A DNA stretch of 64,000 nt from Pseudolabrys sp035718275 (GTDB lineage: Bacteria > Pseudomonadota > Alphaproteobacteria > Rhizobiales > Xanthobacteraceae): positions 1 through 64,000 of the forward strand of contig DASTHI010000002.1 in the NCBI GenBank assembly GCA_035718275.1, given 5' to 3'. Positions 25,200 through 36,466 of this stretch are shown in pieces; the stretch's first letter is position 1, and each line of letters opens with the position of its first letter. The position numbers and the translations under genes are program-made. Under the pieces are notes generated by a model. That model was not told the origin of the DNA. It made no database searches and worked only from the letters and a program-made list of their open reading frames with translations.

Positions 25200-26225
25200 A
25201 TGAGCGATAAAACCGTCGAGACGATCACGATCTCCGATGCCGAGGCCGGATTGCGGATCGATCGCGCGCTTGCCGCACATGTTGCAAGCCTGTCGCGGTC
25301 GCGCGTGAAGGCGCTCATCCTTGCCGGTCAGGTCAGGATCGCGGCGCGCACCATCCGCGATCCGGCAATACCCGTCAAATCCGGCGACGTTGTTACAATC
25401 GCTGTGCCCCCACCAGAGCCCGCAACTCCCCCTGCAGAGGCGATCCCGCTCAAGATCGTCTATGAGGACGGCGCCATCGTCGTGATCGACAAGCCCAAGG
25501 GAATGGTCGTGCACCCCGCCGCAGGCCACGCCACAGGCACGCTCGTTAACGCGCTTATCGCGCATTGCGGCGCCAGCCTCTCGGGTATCGGCGGGGTGAA
25601 GCGACCGGGGATCGTTCATCGCCTCGACAAGGACACGACAGGGCTGATGGTAGTGGCAAAGACAGACAAGGCCCATCGCGCGCTTGCGAGGCAATTCGCC
25701 CAAAAATCCGAAGGTCCGCTGAAACGCGGCTATCTCGCTCTGGCTTGGGGTGCGCCGGCCCGACCGAGGGGCACGATCTCGTTCCCACTCGGACGCCACT
25801 TGCACGCCCGGGACAAGCAGTCGGTTCGGGGCGATGGACGCGCGGCAGTCACTCATTGGCAGTTGCTGGAGCGTTTTGCGACGCCGTCATCCAAAGAGGC
25901 GCTTGCAAGCCTCATCGCCTGCACGCTCGAGACGGGTCGCACTCATCAGATCCGGGTCCACCTTGCCCATATCGGCCATCCGATTCTCGGCGATGCCGCT
26001 TACGGTGCGGGCTTTCGCACGAAAGCAAGCCGCCTTGGGCCACGAGCTCGTAGCGCGCTTGAGGCTCTTGGCAGACAGGCCCTGCATTCCTATCTATTGG
26101 CTATCGAACACCCTGAAACCGGCGATCTCCTGGAGTTCCAATCGGAACTGCCGGGCGATATGCGTCGTTTACGTGATGCCCTGCGCTCAGAAAGCCATAA
26201 CGCAGGGATTGAGCTGCGGAACTAA
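25200..26225 (+). CDS. rluD: RluA-family 23S rRNA pseudouridine synthase
   Basis: A 341-residue protein. An S4-type RNA-binding domain covers residues ~15-75 (RIDRALAAHVASLSRSRVKA, IRDPAIPVKSGDVV). The catalytic domain follows with VIDKPKGMVVHPAAGH and the active-site motif HRLDKDTTGLMVVAKT (catalytic Asp), later GRTHQIRVHLAHIGHPILGD. It is the RluC/RluD type that isomerises uridines in 23S rRNA; RluD is the best match in layout and neighbourhood with rpoH, a common alphaproteobacterial arrangement. The exact target uridines are not proven. Confidence 0.88.
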   Translation: MSDKTVETITISDAEAGLRIDRALAAHVASLSRSRVKALILAGQVRIAARTIRDPAIPVKSGDVVTIAVPPPEPATPPAEAIPLKIVYEDGAIVVIDKPKGMVVHPAAGHATGTLVNALIAHCGASLSGIGGVKRPGIVHRLDKDTTGLMVVAKTDKAHRALARQFAQKSEGPLKRGYLALAWGAPARPRGTISFPLGRHLHARDKQSVRGDGRAAVTHWQLLERFATPSSKEALASLIACTLETGRTHQIRVHLAHIGHPILGDAAYGAGFRTKASRLGPRARSALEALGRQALHSYLLAIEHPETGDLLEFQSELPGDMRRLRDALRSESHNAGIELRN

Positions 26226-26440
26226 GCCAGCCAGATCAATGGCTTGTGTTAAAGTGGGATCCCGGATCGTGTCACGACGACGTGACGGGCGGAGTGCTTT
26301 TATTCGCTCTGATAAGCCGGTATGCTGCAAGTGCGGTCGCGAGAATTCGCGGTCGCAACATAAACGTGCGCCGTCGGCTCGGGGAGCGGCGGCGACAACC
26401 GCCCGCCGATCGATCGGGGGCAAGTAAGGAGGGCGCTATC

Positions 26441-27349
26441 ATGGCCCGTACCGCCGTTTTGCCGGCACTCAAGGCTGAATCCGGCCTTTCACAATATCTG
26501 GATGAAATCCGGCGGTTTCCGATGCTGGAACCGCAGGAAGAATACATGCTGGCTCGTAGCTGGCGTGAGCATGGTGACCGCGAAGCTGCGCACAAGCTCG
26601 TGACCAGCCATCTCCGCCTCGTTGCCAAGATTGCCATGGGTTATCGCGGCTACGGACTGCCGATCTCCGAAGTCATTTCGGAGGGCAATGTCGGCCTGAT
26701 GCAGGCGGTGAAGCGGTTCGAGCCGGAAAAGGGATTCCGTCTCGCCACCTATGCGATGTGGTGGATCAAGGCGGCGATCCAGGAATATATCCTGCGTTCG
26801 TGGTCCCTCGTGAAGATGGGCACCACGGCCAACCAGAAGAAGTTGTTCTTCAACCTGCGCAAAGCGAAGAGCAAAATATCCGCGCTGGATGAAGGCGATC
26901 TGCGTCCCGAGCAAGTAAAGCTCATTGCCAAGCGTCTTGGCGTGACCGAGCAAGACGTCGTCGACATGAACCGTCGACTCGGCGGCGATGCGTCGCTCAA
27001 CGCACCCATCCGCGATGACGGCGAGAGCGGCGAGTGGCAGGATTGGCTTGTCGATGAGGCGCCGAGCCAGGAACGGATCCTCGCCGAAAGCGAGGAGAGC
27101 GATAACCGACACAAGGCTCTCGTCTCCGCCCTCGACGTGCTCAACGATCGCGAGCGGCGTATTTTCGAGGCGCGTCGTCTCGCCGACGATCCGATCACGC
27201 TGGAGGAGCTCGCATCGGAGTTCGGCGTATCGCGCGAACGCGTGCGTCAGATCGAGGTGCGTGCCTTCGAGAAGGTGCAAAAAGCGGTAAAGAGCAGGAT
27301 GGCGGCGCTCGAGCAATCCGTTCAGACGGCCGGTATCGCCGCGCAGTAG
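26441..27349 (+). CDS. rpoH: RNA polymerase sigma-32 factor
   Basis: A 302-residue heat-shock sigma factor. Region 1.2 (SGLSQYLDEIRRFPMLEPQE), region 2 (RLVAKIAMGYRGYGLPISEV and GFRLATYAMWWIKAAIQEYI), the RpoH box NQKKLFFNLRKAKSKI, and region 4 with VSRERVRQIEVRAFEKVQKA are all present. The ATG at 26441 follows TAAGGAGG; the longer upstream frame is not homologous. It directs RNA polymerase to heat-shock promoters such as the one before hsp20 at 15.9 kb. Rhizobia often have several rpoH copies, so this may be one of them. Confidence 0.95.
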   Translation: MARTAVLPALKAESGLSQYLDEIRRFPMLEPQEEYMLARSWREHGDREAAHKLVTSHLRLVAKIAMGYRGYGLPISEVISEGNVGLMQAVKRFEPEKGFRLATYAMWWIKAAIQEYILRSWSLVKMGTTANQKKLFFNLRKAKSKISALDEGDLRPEQVKLIAKRLGVTEQDVVDMNRRLGGDASLNAPIRDDGESGEWQDWLVDEAPSQERILAESEESDNRHKALVSALDVLNDRERRIFEARRLADDPITLEELASEFGVSRERVRQIEVRAFEKVQKAVKSRMAALEQSVQTAGIAAQ

Positions 27350-27497
27350 CCACCTGCCTTCGGCGAGGTCCGGCCATCTTGGCCCGGTAATGGCTCGTCT
27401 CGCAAACCGAGCCTCTCAAACCGCGCAGACCTTCGGATAGCCGCGTTCCGCACGCGGATGCCTCGCGGGTAGCGTGGCCGTTACCATCACCGGGTTA

Positions 27498-27518
27498 TGC
27501 CCGTGCTTGGCGCGGGCA
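27498..27518. repeat. Palindromic interspersed-repeat-like hairpin
   Basis: TGCCCGTGC and GCGCGGGCA form an 8-of-9 stem. The sequence running on to ~27530 (GTTATGCCCGTGC ... ACGCCTGGGATC) resembles the GC-rich palindromic repeat seen inside dnaE2. It lies between two convergent genes and may also act as a terminator. Confidence 0.4.
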
Positions 27519-27547
27519 CGCCTGGGATCAGCGGATTTTCCTGCGCG

Positions 27548-28828
27548 CTACTGTCCCCAGGCGCGAAATGCTTCTTCGAACGCCCGGCTTCCCGGCGTGC
27601 CTTTTTCCATCGCCAAAATGGCGCGCTTGCCGCTCGTGTAGACGACCGGGATGTCGAACCAGTCGCGATCTTTGAGGAGCTGAATGTTCCGCTGCACATC
27701 GACCTCGACGGCCGACAGGCCGATCAGAAAGTACCCGTTCGTGACCTTGACTGCGAGCCCGGCCAACGGAACACCGCGCGCCTGTTCGTTCTGTTTCATC
27801 AGTACGCCGGGAACGTTTCCGATGCCTCCTTCGGAAAAATCAGCCGGCAAGTTGAACATGATCTCGATCGTGTGGCTCGCAGGAAGCGCCTTGTCGGTGT
27901 TACGCCGGAGCGACCATGTCATGCGCAATTTGCGCTCAGGTATCTCGATGTCGGCGCGCACCGCCAGCTCGGGAGCCATACCGGGTCCCGGTGATACTGT
28001 CTCGGTGCGCCACAGAGCTGACCCAATGTAGCGCTTCCCCTGCGGATCGCTCGGATCCTCATCATAAAGAACAACCTTCTGAGCGACCGCAGCAGCCGGA
28101 GCAGTGGCGACATTCGAGTTCGCTTCGCCAGACTGTCCGATGCGGTCAGCAATCTTCGGACGCACCGCGGGCTGCGCCGTTTCCTTTTTCGGCGGGGGCT
28201 GCGAGCGGAAATTCGCAAACATTGAGGATATATTTTGCCGCTGCCAATAGCCGACACCAACGATGCCGAGCACCGCGAGTAGGATCACCCCGATCTTGAT
28301 GAGCCCGACATACGAGCGCGCCGGGCGCGCATAAACCTCCTCATCTTCGAATGGAGGGGCAGACGGCAGCGGCACGTAATCGTCTCCGGTCTCCGTGTCC
28401 GCGCGGAAACTGCCGTCCTTGCCGTTCCACTGCGGTGGCGCGATGTCGTGCGACGGGACTTCGTCCCCGGTAATGGCCTCCGACGTCTCCTGCGCGGCGC
28501 GCCTGGCCTCAGCCGCTGCGCCGCCCAGCTCTTCGGCTTCGGCAACGGTCTCCCGAAAGTCACGCAGCGCGCGATCACGCAGCGAGGGCTCCTCGCTTTC
28601 GGCAACGGCCCGCGGCCGCTTGGCTGCTTCGGCCTCCACCTTGCGGATCGCCTCCTCGAGCGCCAAGCGCTCGCGGGTAATCTCGGTTTCCTCCAACGCG
28701 GGCTCGATACCTCGCAGCTGAGTGGCGAGCGCGACCCGGGCGCGATCGTACAACGAGCGGCGATTTTCGCCGGTGTTCTTCTCGAGCCCATCGACGGCTC
28801 GGGCGATCAGAGGATAATAATCAGCCAT
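27548..28828 (-). CDS. Conserved membrane protein of unknown function
   Basis: A 426-residue protein. The N terminus MADYYPLIARAVDGLEKNTG and SLYDRARVALATQL, with the helix ITRERLALEEAIRKVEAEAA, is a conserved start in Hyphomicrobiales proteins of unknown function. After an acidic linker there is one membrane span (YVGLIKIGVILLAVLGIVGV, residues ~174-196). The C-terminal ~190 residues form a periplasmic domain (ELAVRADIEIPERKLRMTWS, GVPLAGLAVKVTNGYFLIGL). It lies between rpoH and purA. No enzymatic motif is seen; a cell-envelope role is possible. Confidence 0.78.
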   Translation of the reverse strand: MADYYPLIARAVDGLEKNTGENRRSLYDRARVALATQLRGIEPALEETEITRERLALEEAIRKVEAEAAKRPRAVAESEEPSLRDRALRDFRETVAEAEELGGAAAEARRAAQETSEAITGDEVPSHDIAPPQWNGKDGSFRADTETGDDYVPLPSAPPFEDEEVYARPARSYVGLIKIGVILLAVLGIVGVGYWQRQNISSMFANFRSQPPPKKETAQPAVRPKIADRIGQSGEANSNVATAPAAAVAQKVVLYDEDPSDPQGKRYIGSALWRTETVSPGPGMAPELAVRADIEIPERKLRMTWSLRRNTDKALPASHTIEIMFNLPADFSEGGIGNVPGVLMKQNEQARGVPLAGLAVKVTNGYFLIGLSAVEVDVQRNIQLLKDRDWFDIPVVYTSGKRAILAMEKGTPGSRAFEEAFRAWGQ

Positions 28829-28918
28829 TGCACATTGTTTTGGTCGAGCATGACCGCGGCACCAATGCGCCCCCCGCCGCCATCATGATTGTCCCTCTTT
28901 CGTGTCTTTTTCCCGCCA

Positions 28919-30214
<1,296 letters not shown>

Positions 30215-30363
30215 CAGGATCCCTTCCCTGAGCCAGCGCCCGGACGCTTGAAGCCGGGTGCCACCGGCCAGGTCCACCCTCGGATAATGGATGCTCTCTC
30301 TGGAGGCAAGCCGAAGTCCCCCTGTCACGCCGCTGACCGAGACATATGGATATTGCGCGGTCT

Positions 30364-31947
30364 TCAGAATCTAAGCGGCTTTGCCTGCTGGACCTGCGGC
30401 AATGCGCGCACTTTGGACAAGACCGTCTCGGGCAGTTGGCCGTCGATCTCGATCAGCGCGATCGCATTTCCGCCCGGCGCGTCGCGGCCGACATGGAAGG
30501 TAGCGATATTGATTCCCGCCTCCCCCAGCGTGGATGAAAATTTCCCGATGAATCCCGGCTTGTCGAGATTTGTGATGTAAATCATCGAGGGCCCGAACTC
30601 GGCATCCATGCGGATGCCCTTGATGTTGACGATACGAGGGCGCCCGTCGGCAAACACCGTGCCTGATACGTGTCGTGACTGACGCTCGGTCGTGACGGTC
30701 ACCGTGATCAGACTCTCGTAGTCTTCCGGCATCTCGCGCGTCACCTCCTCGACAATGATGCCGCGCTCCTTGGCAACGAGCGGCGCGGACACTACGTTGA
30801 CGTCGCCGAGCATCGGCCGCAACAGCCCGGCTAGAGCGGCGGAGGTCAACGCCTTGGTGTTCATCTGCGCCACAGCGCCTTCATATGCGATTTGTATTTT
30901 GCTTATTCCGGTTTCGGTCAGCTGGCCGGCGAAGGAACCAAGCTTCTCGGCCAGAGCGACGAATGGTTTGAGCCTCGGCGCCTCCTCGGCGCTGATGGAA
31001 GGAAAGTTGATCGCATTCGTGATAGCTCCGCGCAGCAGATAGTCGGACATCTGCTCTGCGATCTGCAGCGCGACATTTTCCTGCGCTTCTTTGGTAGAGG
31101 CGCCGAGATGCGGCGTGCAGACGACGTTCGGCAAGGCGAATAACGGGTTGTCGGTCGCAGGCTCGGTGACGAATACATCGAAGGCCGCACCCGCCACCTG
31201 GCCGCTTTTTAGCGCTTCATAAAGAGCGGCTTCGTCCACCAGGCCGCCGCGAGCGCAGTTGATAATCCGCACACCCTTCTTCATGGCCCTGATCGAGTCG
31301 TCATTGATGATGTTGCGGGTCTTGTCGGTTAGCGGTGTATGCAAAGTGATGAAGTCCGCGCGCCTGAACAGTTCGTCCAGTTCTACCTTTTCGACGCCGA
31401 GATCCTTGGCGCGATCCGGCGAGAGAAACGGATCGTAGGCGACAACCTTCATTTTCAGACCGAGCGCGCGGTCCGCCACGATGGATCCGATATTGCCGCA
31501 GCCGATGATGCCGAGAGTCTTCCCGAAAATCTCAACGCCCATGAACTTGTTCTTTTCCCATTTGCCGGCGCGAGTGGAAGCGTCTGCTTCCGGGATTTGC
31601 CGCGCCAGCGCCAGCATAAGCGAGATCGCATGTTCGGCGGTCGTGATCGAATTGCCGAATGGGGTATTCATGACGATGATGCCCCGTGCGGTGGCCGCCG
31701 GAATGTCGACATTGTCTACTCCAATGCCGGCGCGTCCGATCACCCTGAGCTTTTTTGCGTTGTCGAGAATTTTTGCCGTCACCTTCGTGGCGGAACGGAT
31801 CGCAAGGCCGTCAAAATTGCCAACCGCGGCGGCAAGCTTTTCCTTGTCCTTGCCCAGCGCTGGCTGAAAATCAACATCGATGCCGCGCTCCTTGAAGATC
31901 TGCACGGCGGCCGGCGATAGCGCATCCGAAATGAGAACCCTGGCCAT
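30364..31947 (-). CDS. serA: D-3-phosphoglycerate dehydrogenase
   Basis: A 527-residue enzyme for the first step of serine synthesis (3-phosphoglycerate to 3-phosphohydroxypyruvate, NAD+). The substrate and NAD domains show VIGRAGIGVDNVDIPAATA, LGIIGCGNIGSIVADRALG, the catalytic arginine in NCARGGLVDEAAL, and His in CTPHLGASTKEAQ. An intervening domain (residues ~315-450) and a C-terminal ACT domain (MIYITNLDKPGFIGKFSSTL, ATFHVGRDAPGGNAIALIEI) mark the long, potentially serine-inhibited form. It starts 9 bp after serC on the same strand, so serC-serA form an operon. Confidence 0.96.
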   Translation of the reverse strand: MARVLISDALSPAAVQIFKERGIDVDFQPALGKDKEKLAAAVGNFDGLAIRSATKVTAKILDNAKKLRVIGRAGIGVDNVDIPAATARGIIVMNTPFGNSITTAEHAISLMLALARQIPEADASTRAGKWEKNKFMGVEIFGKTLGIIGCGNIGSIVADRALGLKMKVVAYDPFLSPDRAKDLGVEKVELDELFRRADFITLHTPLTDKTRNIINDDSIRAMKKGVRIINCARGGLVDEAALYEALKSGQVAGAAFDVFVTEPATDNPLFALPNVVCTPHLGASTKEAQENVALQIAEQMSDYLLRGAITNAINFPSISAEEAPRLKPFVALAEKLGSFAGQLTETGISKIQIAYEGAVAQMNTKALTSAALAGLLRPMLGDVNVVSAPLVAKERGIIVEEVTREMPEDYESLITVTVTTERQSRHVSGTVFADGRPRIVNIKGIRMDAEFGPSMIYITNLDKPGFIGKFSSTLGEAGINIATFHVGRDAPGGNAIALIEIDGQLPETVLSKVRALPQVQQAKPLRF

Positions 31948-31955
31948 AGCCGACC

Positions 31956-33131
31956 TCACGCCGCTTTCGGCAACGCCGCTTTCGCTTCGGCGAAAGCCCA
32001 ATCGAGCCATGGCGCGAGCGCCTCGATATCGCGCTGCTCAACGGTCGCGCCGCACCAGATGCGCAAACCCGGCGGAGCATCGCGATAGTGTGCGATGTCA
32101 TAGGCGACGCCTTCTTGCTCGAGCAATCCGGCAATCGTCTTGGCAAAAGTGGCCTGATCATCGAGCGATCGGCCCGTAACCGCCGGATCGACTACCTTCA
32201 GGCAGACAGACGTGTTCGATCGCGCAGCCGGATTCGCGGCAAGATGATCGATCCACGGTGTTCTCGCCACCCAATCCGACAATGTCTTCGCATTGGCGTC
32301 GGAGCGAGCGATCGTCGCAGACAGCCCACCAATCGACTTCGCCCACGTCAATGCATCGAGATAATCCTCAACGCACAGCATTGATGGCGTGTTGATGGTC
32401 TCGCCGGCAAAAATTCCCTCGTTGAGCTTACCGTTCTTGGTGAGTCGGAAAATCTTTGGAAGCGGCCAGGAAGGCTTGTAGCTTTCCAGGCGCTCCACGG
32501 CGCGCGGCGAAAGAACGAGCATGCCGTGCGCGCCCTCTCCGCCCAAAGCCTTCTGCCAGGAGAAGGTGACCGCATCGAGCTTGGGCCAGTCCAGCCTTTG
32601 CGCAAAGGCTGCCGACGTCGCATCGCAAATCGAAAGCCCGGCGCGATCGCCGGCGATCCAGTTGCCGTCCGGCACCCGCACTCCCGACGTGGTGCCATTC
32701 CAGGTGAAGACAACATCGCCTGCAGGATCGACCTTCGACAGGTCGGGCAGCTCGCCATATGGCGCGCGGATCACCGCGAGTTGCTTGATCTTGAGCTGCT
32801 TCTCGACGTCGGTGACCCATCCTTCGCCAAAGGATTCCCACGCGAGCATCGTCACAGGCCGCGCGCCGAGTAACGACCAGAGCGCAATCTCTACCGCACC
32901 CGTATCCGAAGCCGGGACGATGCCGATGCGATAGGCGGACGGCACTTCCAGAACTTCGCGAGTAAGCTCGATGGCGCGCTTGAGCTTTGCTTTGCCGCTT
33001 TTCGAGCGATGGGAGCGTCCGAGAACTGCGTCGGTGAGGTTTTGCAGGCTCCAGCCGGGGCGCTTTGCGCAAGGGCCGGACGAGAAGTGCGGACTTGCCG
33101 GCCGCACGCCGGGCTTCGTCGCCGTCATCAT
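31956..33131 (-). CDS. serC: Phosphoserine aminotransferase
   Basis: A 391-residue PLP enzyme converting 3-phosphohydroxypyruvate and glutamate to phosphoserine. It is the alphaproteobacterial/methanogen-type SerC: HFSSGPCAKRPGWSLQNL near the start, SHRSKSGKAKLKRAIELT, FTWNGTTSGVRVP, and the PLP-lysine segment DAVTFSWQKALGGEGAHGML. The start MMTATKP at 33131 follows GGAAGGATAGAC. It is co-transcribed with serA, completing two of the three steps to serine. Confidence 0.95.
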   Translation of the reverse strand: MMTATKPGVRPASPHFSSGPCAKRPGWSLQNLTDAVLGRSHRSKSGKAKLKRAIELTREVLEVPSAYRIGIVPASDTGAVEIALWSLLGARPVTMLAWESFGEGWVTDVEKQLKIKQLAVIRAPYGELPDLSKVDPAGDVVFTWNGTTSGVRVPDGNWIAGDRAGLSICDATSAAFAQRLDWPKLDAVTFSWQKALGGEGAHGMLVLSPRAVERLESYKPSWPLPKIFRLTKNGKLNEGIFAGETINTPSMLCVEDYLDALTWAKSIGGLSATIARSDANAKTLSDWVARTPWIDHLAANPAARSNTSVCLKVVDPAVTGRSLDDQATFAKTIAGLLEQEGVAYDIAHYRDAPPGLRIWCGATVEQRDIEALAPWLDWAFAEAKAALPKAA

Positions 33132-33264
33132 GTCTATCCTTCCAGATAGGCGCCCCTCGTTGGGGAGGGGTGTCCCACTGGCGGGAATAGGCGACTTGCC
33201 GGCCGCGGTCAACCGTGGCGTAAAGCCCTGAGCTAAAAAAAGGCGCAGCGTCTGGGGTTGTGAA

Positions 33265-34212
33265 TCACCAGAGCCGCATTCCAAGCCCGATCTGTCCGAC
33301 CTGAGCGTTGGAACGAGTCCCGTTCACAGGTGCAAAAGCAACGAATTCCCATTCTGCCCGTACAACCACATTTGGAGTGATCGCCCAATCCACGCCGAGT
33401 CCTGCTGCAACGCCGACAGCGAAGACGTTGTTCTGACCGGCACTGGCGGACTGTTGAAACGTGCCCAGGAATACACCGGGTGGGGGAAGCTGCGTCTGCG
33501 CGTCCGTGACCGTTACGGTGGTGTGGTAGTTGAAGCGCCCTACCGCAACGCCAACCGCTGCATAAGGCAGAAACTGCTCGACGGCATACCCGGCGCGCGC
33601 GCGCAAAGTGGCATAGTCGACCAGCTTGAATGAGGATTCAGCCGCGATCGTCACATCGTGTTCGATGCTGTCCGACGTGGTGAAGACTCGCCGAAGCGAA
33701 TCGCCGGTGGACGACTGCAGAATCGACGGGTGCTTGTAGGCTAGGTCCCAACCGAGAACGAGCCGATCCCACTGCATATTGTAACCGAGATACCCGCCGA
33801 ACACGACGCCATTAGTGGTGTTTGCCGGCAAAGTCGTCCAACTCGAGGGAGCCCCCTCTGCCTCGAGCGTCGAGTTGCGAAGAATGTATGCGACCAAGGG
33901 GCTCGTGCTGTTTCCAAAATCCGTATTCAGGTTGCCGTAGCCGACGAAAGCGCCGAACTGCCAACCATCCCATCGCATGTAACCGATGGGTGTCAACGAT
34001 CCCCGCAAGCCCGAGTCCCCAAACCAGTCGGCCGCCAGAAGCCGTTCAGCCGAGAAGACCGTCAGGGCGCAGGAAACGAGGCACGTCGCGCGCAGGTGCT
34101 TTGCTGTCCAGCGCCATTTGCCGCCCCAGGAGAAACGCCACAGGCTCATGGCGGAGATCCCATTTTGATTCAAGCCCGCTGCACGCGGACGGGATGCTTT
34201 CCGGAGACGCAT
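33265..34212 (-). CDS. Outer-membrane beta-barrel protein
   Basis: A 315-residue exported protein. A hydrophobic stretch ending in SAERLLAADWF looks like a signal peptide; the start may be ATG 34212 (preceded by AAGAGGGG) or ATG 34149, which would give a normal-length signal. The mature part alternates aromatic and small residues as in porin-like barrels (GWQFGAFVGYGNLNTDFGNS, FGGYLGYNMQWDRLVLGWDL, FLPYAAVGVAVGRFNYHTTV) and ends QIGLGMRLW with the terminal aromatic residue expected for BamA-dependent insertion. It follows another barrel gene by 2 bp. Ligand unknown. Confidence 0.75.
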   Translation of the reverse strand: MRLRKASRPRAAGLNQNGISAMSLWRFSWGGKWRWTAKHLRATCLVSCALTVFSAERLLAADWFGDSGLRGSLTPIGYMRWDGWQFGAFVGYGNLNTDFGNSTSPLVAYILRNSTLEAEGAPSSWTTLPANTTNGVVFGGYLGYNMQWDRLVLGWDLAYKHPSILQSSTGDSLRRVFTTSDSIEHDVTIAAESSFKLVDYATLRARAGYAVEQFLPYAAVGVAVGRFNYHTTVTVTDAQTQLPPPGVFLGTFQQSASAGQNNVFAVGVAAGLGVDWAITPNVVVRAEWEFVAFAPVNGTRSNAQVGQIGLGMRLW

Positions 34213-34214
34213 CG

Positions 34215-34832
34215 TTAGCCCCTCTTACGGAGCGACGGCGAAGGCGGAGGCGGCCCCGCAAAGCTGTCATAGCCGCCGAAGTTGAATCGACCGCCCAGCT
34301 TGACGTCATGCGATGTCAGGTGACGAAATCCCATCGGATTGTTGGCGTTGTTTGTGCCGTCGAAGGCAACCACATCGCCGCTTCGCGCATCGCCAAGATC
34401 GACATAGCCGTTGAAGAGAATTGTCCATTCGGACTTGCCGGCGGTGTAGCGGTCATCAGCGAAGCAAGGCGGCGCGCCGCTGCACGACGCAGCGGGAATT
34501 GACCCGATACCGAGCCCGAGGAAATTCGCCGCCCCGCGATATTCGCCGGTCACGGCCAGACGAAGCCAGTTGTTGAACGTGTAGCCAATCCCAAGCCCGA
34601 AGAACGGGGCGGCGTCAAAGCCCTTGTCAATATTGTTGACCGAATCGAAATGCGCGTAGTTCGCGTTGAAGAGGCTGCCAACCCTCTGGTTGCTGAAGCC
34701 GATATCCCCGTGAAGATGCCAGCCCGAAAACACAACCGGTGGCGTAAGCGCCAGGTTGGCTGAATGCGCCCCGCCGATCGGCGCCAAAAGAGCACCCAGC
34801 GCGAGCAACAGACGACGAACACGCGCAGTCAT
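34215..34832 (-). CDS. Outer-membrane beta-barrel protein (Bradyrhizobium-type)
   Basis: A ~205-residue exported barrel protein: signal peptide at residues 1-25 (RVRRLLLALGALLAPIGGAH), then barrel-like strands FSGWHLHGDIGFSNQRVGSL, FFGLGIGYTFNNWLRLAVTG and SHDVKLGGRFNFGGYDSF. The tail is proline-rich and ends in LRKRG rather than an aromatic residue, a feature I recall in related Bradyrhizobium proteins. It is coupled to a second barrel gene downstream. Start is one of several closely spaced ATGs (34832-34841) after TGTGGGGG. Confidence 0.75.
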   Translation of the reverse strand: MTARVRRLLLALGALLAPIGGAHSANLALTPPVVFSGWHLHGDIGFSNQRVGSLFNANYAHFDSVNNIDKGFDAAPFFGLGIGYTFNNWLRLAVTGEYRGAANFLGLGIGSIPAASCSGAPPCFADDRYTAGKSEWTILFNGYVDLGDARSGDVVAFDGTNNANNPMGFRHLTSHDVKLGGRFNFGGYDSFAGPPPPSPSLRKRG

Positions 34833-35122
34833 CATGATCATCCCCCACAAGAGTCGGGCCGCCCCGGCCAATGCTGGGAGACGATGGCAGCAAAAACTTA
34901 AATCTGGCTTAACCTTAATTCTTTACCATGCATATTAATAAACTGCGCAGTAGAAAGATGACTCGGTTTGTAGAACCGCGGTTGAAAGCGTGATTAAGAA
35001 ACTGTTTACGCCTATGAAGCGCTTGCAGCATCTATGCAGCGAGCATGACCCGTGCGCTCGAGCTGGCGCGACATCAGCTTTGCGAAGGCACGAGGGAGAT
35101 ATGCCTTGCCCTCGCGGTCGCG

Positions 35123-36466
35123 TCAGGCGGCGACCTCGGTCAGCGCCTCGACGACATCGTCGACGACCGACTCGACCAGCACTCTGTCATCGCCCTCCCC
35201 CATCACGCGAATGACCGGCTCCGTGCCGGATGGTCTCACGATCAAACGCCCGCCACCACCGAGCTTTTGCTCCGCGCTGGCGATGGCTGACCTGACGCTG
35301 GCGTTTTCCAGCGGCTTGCCCTTCTGATACCGCACATTCTTGAGCACCTGCGGCAAGGGTTCGAACCGATGGCAGACCTGGGACACCGGCTTGTCGAGTC
35401 GCTTGACCACGGCGAGCACCTGCACGGCCGCGATGAATCCGTCGCCGGTGGTTGTGTAATCCGAGAGTATAATGTGTCCGGACGGCTCACCGCCGATATT
35501 GTATCCGTGCGCGCGCATGTGTTCGAGCACGTATCGGTCGCCGACCGGCGTGCGCACGAGCTCCAGCCCGAGTTCCCGGAGATGGCGTTCGAGCCCGAGA
35601 TTGGACATAACCGTCGCGACAACTCCGGGGCGCTGAAGCCGCCCGTCCTGCTTCCAGCTCTCGGCGATGACTGCGAGCAGCTGGTCGCCATCAACGACGT
35701 GACCGCGTTCGTCGACGATCATGACCCGATCGGCATCGCCATCGAGCGCGATACCGATATCAGCACGCATCTCGCGCACCTTGCGTGAGAGCGCCGCAAG
35801 ATCCGTCGAGCCGCAATCCTTGTTGATATTGAATCCGTCCGGATCGACGCCGATCGAGATGACGTCGGCGCCGAGCTCCCACAATGCACCTGGCGCCACA
35901 CGATAGGACGCCCCGTTGGCGCAGTCGATGACGACGCGAAGGCCTTCGAAAGAGACTGCCTTCGGCAGCGTCAGCTTGGCAAACTCGATATAGCGGTCCT
36001 GCACGCCATCGATGCGCTTGGCGCGGCCGAGATCACCACTCTTCGCAAGCTGTTTGCCGAGATCGGAGTCGAGCAGCTGCTCGATCCTTTCCTCCATCTC
36101 GTCGCTGAGCTTGTAGCCGTCGGGACCGAACAGCTTAATCCCATTGTCGTCGAAAGGATTATGCGATGCGGAAATCATGACGCCGAGATCGGCGCGCATC
36201 GACCGAGCCAGCATGCCGACCGCTGGCGTCGGGATGGGCCCGGTCAGCAGGACGTCCATGCCTACCGAAGTGAATCCTGCGACGAGAGCCGTCTCGATCA
36301 TGTAGCCAGACAGGCGGGTATCTTTGCCGATCAGCACTCTGTGGCGGTGATCGCCGTTCTTGAAGATGAGCCCGGCGGCCTGGCCGACCTTCATCGCAAG
36401 TTCGGGCGTAATCACACGATTGGCCCGGCCGCGAATGCCGTCCGTCCCGAAATACCGACGACCCAT
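35123..36466 (-). CDS. glmM: Phosphoglucosamine mutase
   Basis: A 447-residue enzyme interconverting glucosamine-6-phosphate and glucosamine-1-phosphate on the route to UDP-GlcNAc, peptidoglycan and LPS. It begins MGRRYFGTDGIRG, carries the catalytic phosphoserine loop GVMISASHNPFDDNGIK (Ser101), the metal loop ALDGDADRVMIVDE, the sugar-binding GGEPSGHII and the phosphate-binding end RPSGTEPVIRVMGEG. Length is typical. It is monocistronic here. Confidence 0.96.
   Translation of the reverse strand: MGRRYFGTDGIRGRANRVITPELAMKVGQAAGLIFKNGDHRHRVLIGKDTRLSGYMIETALVAGFTSVGMDVLLTGPIPTPAVGMLARSMRADLGVMISASHNPFDDNGIKLFGPDGYKLSDEMEERIEQLLDSDLGKQLAKSGDLGRAKRIDGVQDRYIEFAKLTLPKAVSFEGLRVVIDCANGASYRVAPGALWELGADVISIGVDPDGFNINKDCGSTDLAALSRKVREMRADIGIALDGDADRVMIVDERGHVVDGDQLLAVIAESWKQDGRLQRPGVVATVMSNLGLERHLRELGLELVRTPVGDRYVLEHMRAHGYNIGGEPSGHIILSDYTTTGDGFIAAVQVLAVVKRLDKPVSQVCHRFEPLPQVLKNVRYQKGKPLENASVRSAIASAEQKLGGGGRLIVRPSGTEPVIRVMGEGDDRVLVESVVDDVVEALTEVAA

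Noticed and set aside
26226..26440. Possible RNA thermometer before rpoH
   Set aside because: The leader has no clear structure pairing the ribosome site that I could draw, so no claim is made.
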